From Psilocybe azurescens (taxonomy: Eukaryota; Basidiomycota; Agaricomycetes; Agaricales; Agrocybaceae), in contig JAJIRX010000941.1 in the NCBI GenBank assembly GCA_023853785.1, forward strand, positions 124,001 through 188,000: a DNA stretch of 64,000 nucleotides, given 5' to 3'. Positions 62,763 through 64,000 of this stretch are shown here, in pieces (position 1 is the stretch's first letter; the number at the start of each line of letters is the position of its first letter). The notes below the pieces were generated by a model, which had not been told where the DNA came from, made no database searches, and was given only the letters and a program-made list of their open reading frames with translations. Made by a program: the position numbers and the translations under genes.

Positions 62763-64000
62763 CTTGGCGGGAGGATTCAAGTCCAGAACCCCGTCAAAAG
62801 GGAAGAAGAGAAGTACCGGTAAAGTGGAGCGCTGATGGTCAGGGTTTTACTAATGGTTCCGTTATGAATGAGGGAGCACTTATGTTGCGCGGCTGGTCTG
62901 CATCTATTCACTGAGTCCTAAGTAGTATAATTCCAACTTGAAATAATGACTTAACTCAATCTCTATCATATATTCATAAATCTAAATATAGAACTGCATT
63001 GGTGGCGTAGATCGCCGCCTTGCCTTTATGGAATGGATCGCCGTTAAGACCGAGTTGCCTTGTGTGCCTCTTCAAGTTAAGTACAGTGGAGGCGAAACAG
63101 TCTTGTTCGATAAAAAAACCTTGTGTTGGCGCACTCATACTACATGAGGACTATAGCATCCATGTGCCCCGTCTACCAATCGGTCATCTTCCAGCTTCTT
63201 GGGCACTGAGATAGCTCAGGTTTAGTTGAAATAAGAAGACTTAGTATATGGCGAATAAAGTGCTATACCAGCCTTGATTCCTCGTAGTCTGTGGTTACAA
63301 TTCCGACCTCCAGGACATTCGATACTCTTTCTATTATAGGCACAGAGGAACCACTCCCTGAGTCTCAGAGTAATGCACCAGGCGTGCCAGATTGTATACC
63401 AACACACCTCAATAACAACCTCCAGGTAGCATAGAGCCGGACCTAGTACAGGTATGCACAACAGTACCGTTGTCAGGAGATGGATTCGTATCCTGGGGTC
63501 AGATATCGCTATTATTTAAATAGACGTTCAAGAGGCACCATGCTAATCGTATCCAAAAATAACTCTGAAGTGGGATGAGGACTTTCTTTCATGAAAACGA
63601 AGTCAACCTGTCGTCAACTGCCTCATCACCTCAGTGCCACTGCTGTATAACTAATGAGTCAGCTGGGATTTATCACACTTCCCTTATCTCTGTATTGTAA
63701 TAATACGAATGAATCGACGATATAGGCTCAGAAGCTCATTCTAGCATATAACAAGCGTCACCTGAGTCTTTGCACGCTTCAACGCCCTGAGGCACAGAAC
63801 TTTCCGATCCACCGGTGCACATCTCTCGGCATCTGAGAGCCGATTAAGGAAAAGACAGGTAAATGCCGGCCCAGAGCATTGGTTCACATGTACAGCGGAC
63901 ATATTAGCGATGTGGTGATCTAATTTTGCGAGGGCTTGTCCATGCTTGTCCTGAACCAGCACGAACATTTGCGATCCTTTGCGATCTGCCTCCCAATTTC
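62763..64000. other. Right end of window, no gene recognised
   Basis: Short frames at 63222-63461 and 63741-63968 (both minus) have no domain and no splice support. No RNA genes or repeats seen. Confidence 0.35.

Overview
The window looks like nuclear DNA of an agaricomycete-type basidiomycete fungus. Genes carry many short GT-AG introns of about 45 to 70 bases. The gene content is typical of such fungi: a secreted GMC oxidoreductase, a thaumatin-like protein with a QxW lectin part, small secreted proteins, an NLR-type NACHT protein, Rho1 and a Ty1/copia element. All genes were placed by eye from splice sites and protein motifs, so outer ends without a clear start or stop are approximate.

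Layout. 0.9-12.6 kb: a secreted GMC oxidoreductase, then two tandem copies of a pair made of a secreted SMP-30/gluconolactonase-like protein (+) and an MFS anion:cation symporter (-). This suggests a linked chain of extracellular oxidation, lactone hydrolysis and acid uptake (inference). 13.1-20.1 kb: a complete-looking Ty1/copia retrotransposon on the minus strand. It has LTRs that read as identical, a 5-base target duplication (GGTTG), a polypurine tract, and a primer site matching the anticodon arm of initiator tRNA-Met; its genes are broken by many small lesions. 20.3-21.1 kb: a secreted protein whose repeats each contain a Kex2-type KR-Q site and each occupy a separate symmetric phase-1 exon. 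This is the most unusual gene here. 24.3-25.5 kb: the thaumatin-like plus QxW protein. 26.1-28.9 kb: two paralogous small secreted proteins with a dibasic pro-site. 30.4-31.7 kb: a single-pass membrane protein. 33.7-35.3 kb: a DUF3445/HODM-like haem protein, followed by a 320-base MITE with TA target sites. 38.4-39.9 kb: a sharply bounded CpG-poor AT-rich island, probably a methylated and decayed transposon. 41.2-43.9 kb: the NACHT protein. 48.9-49.5 kb: an intact orphan secreted protein. 51.5-52.4 kb: a low-complexity, probably disordered protein. 54.4-55.7 kb: Rho1. 56-59 kb: decayed dispersed repeats. 61.2-62.8 kb: a Pro/Ser-rich C2H2-like zinc-finger protein.

Quality caution. Nearly every recognisable gene carries one or more single-base frame breaks, often in a homopolymer run. 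The same is true of Rho1, which is essential in studied fungi and otherwise encodes a normal 194-residue GTPase. Most of these breaks are therefore probably uncorrected sequencing indels rather than pseudogenes. Gene integrity should be judged with that in mind.
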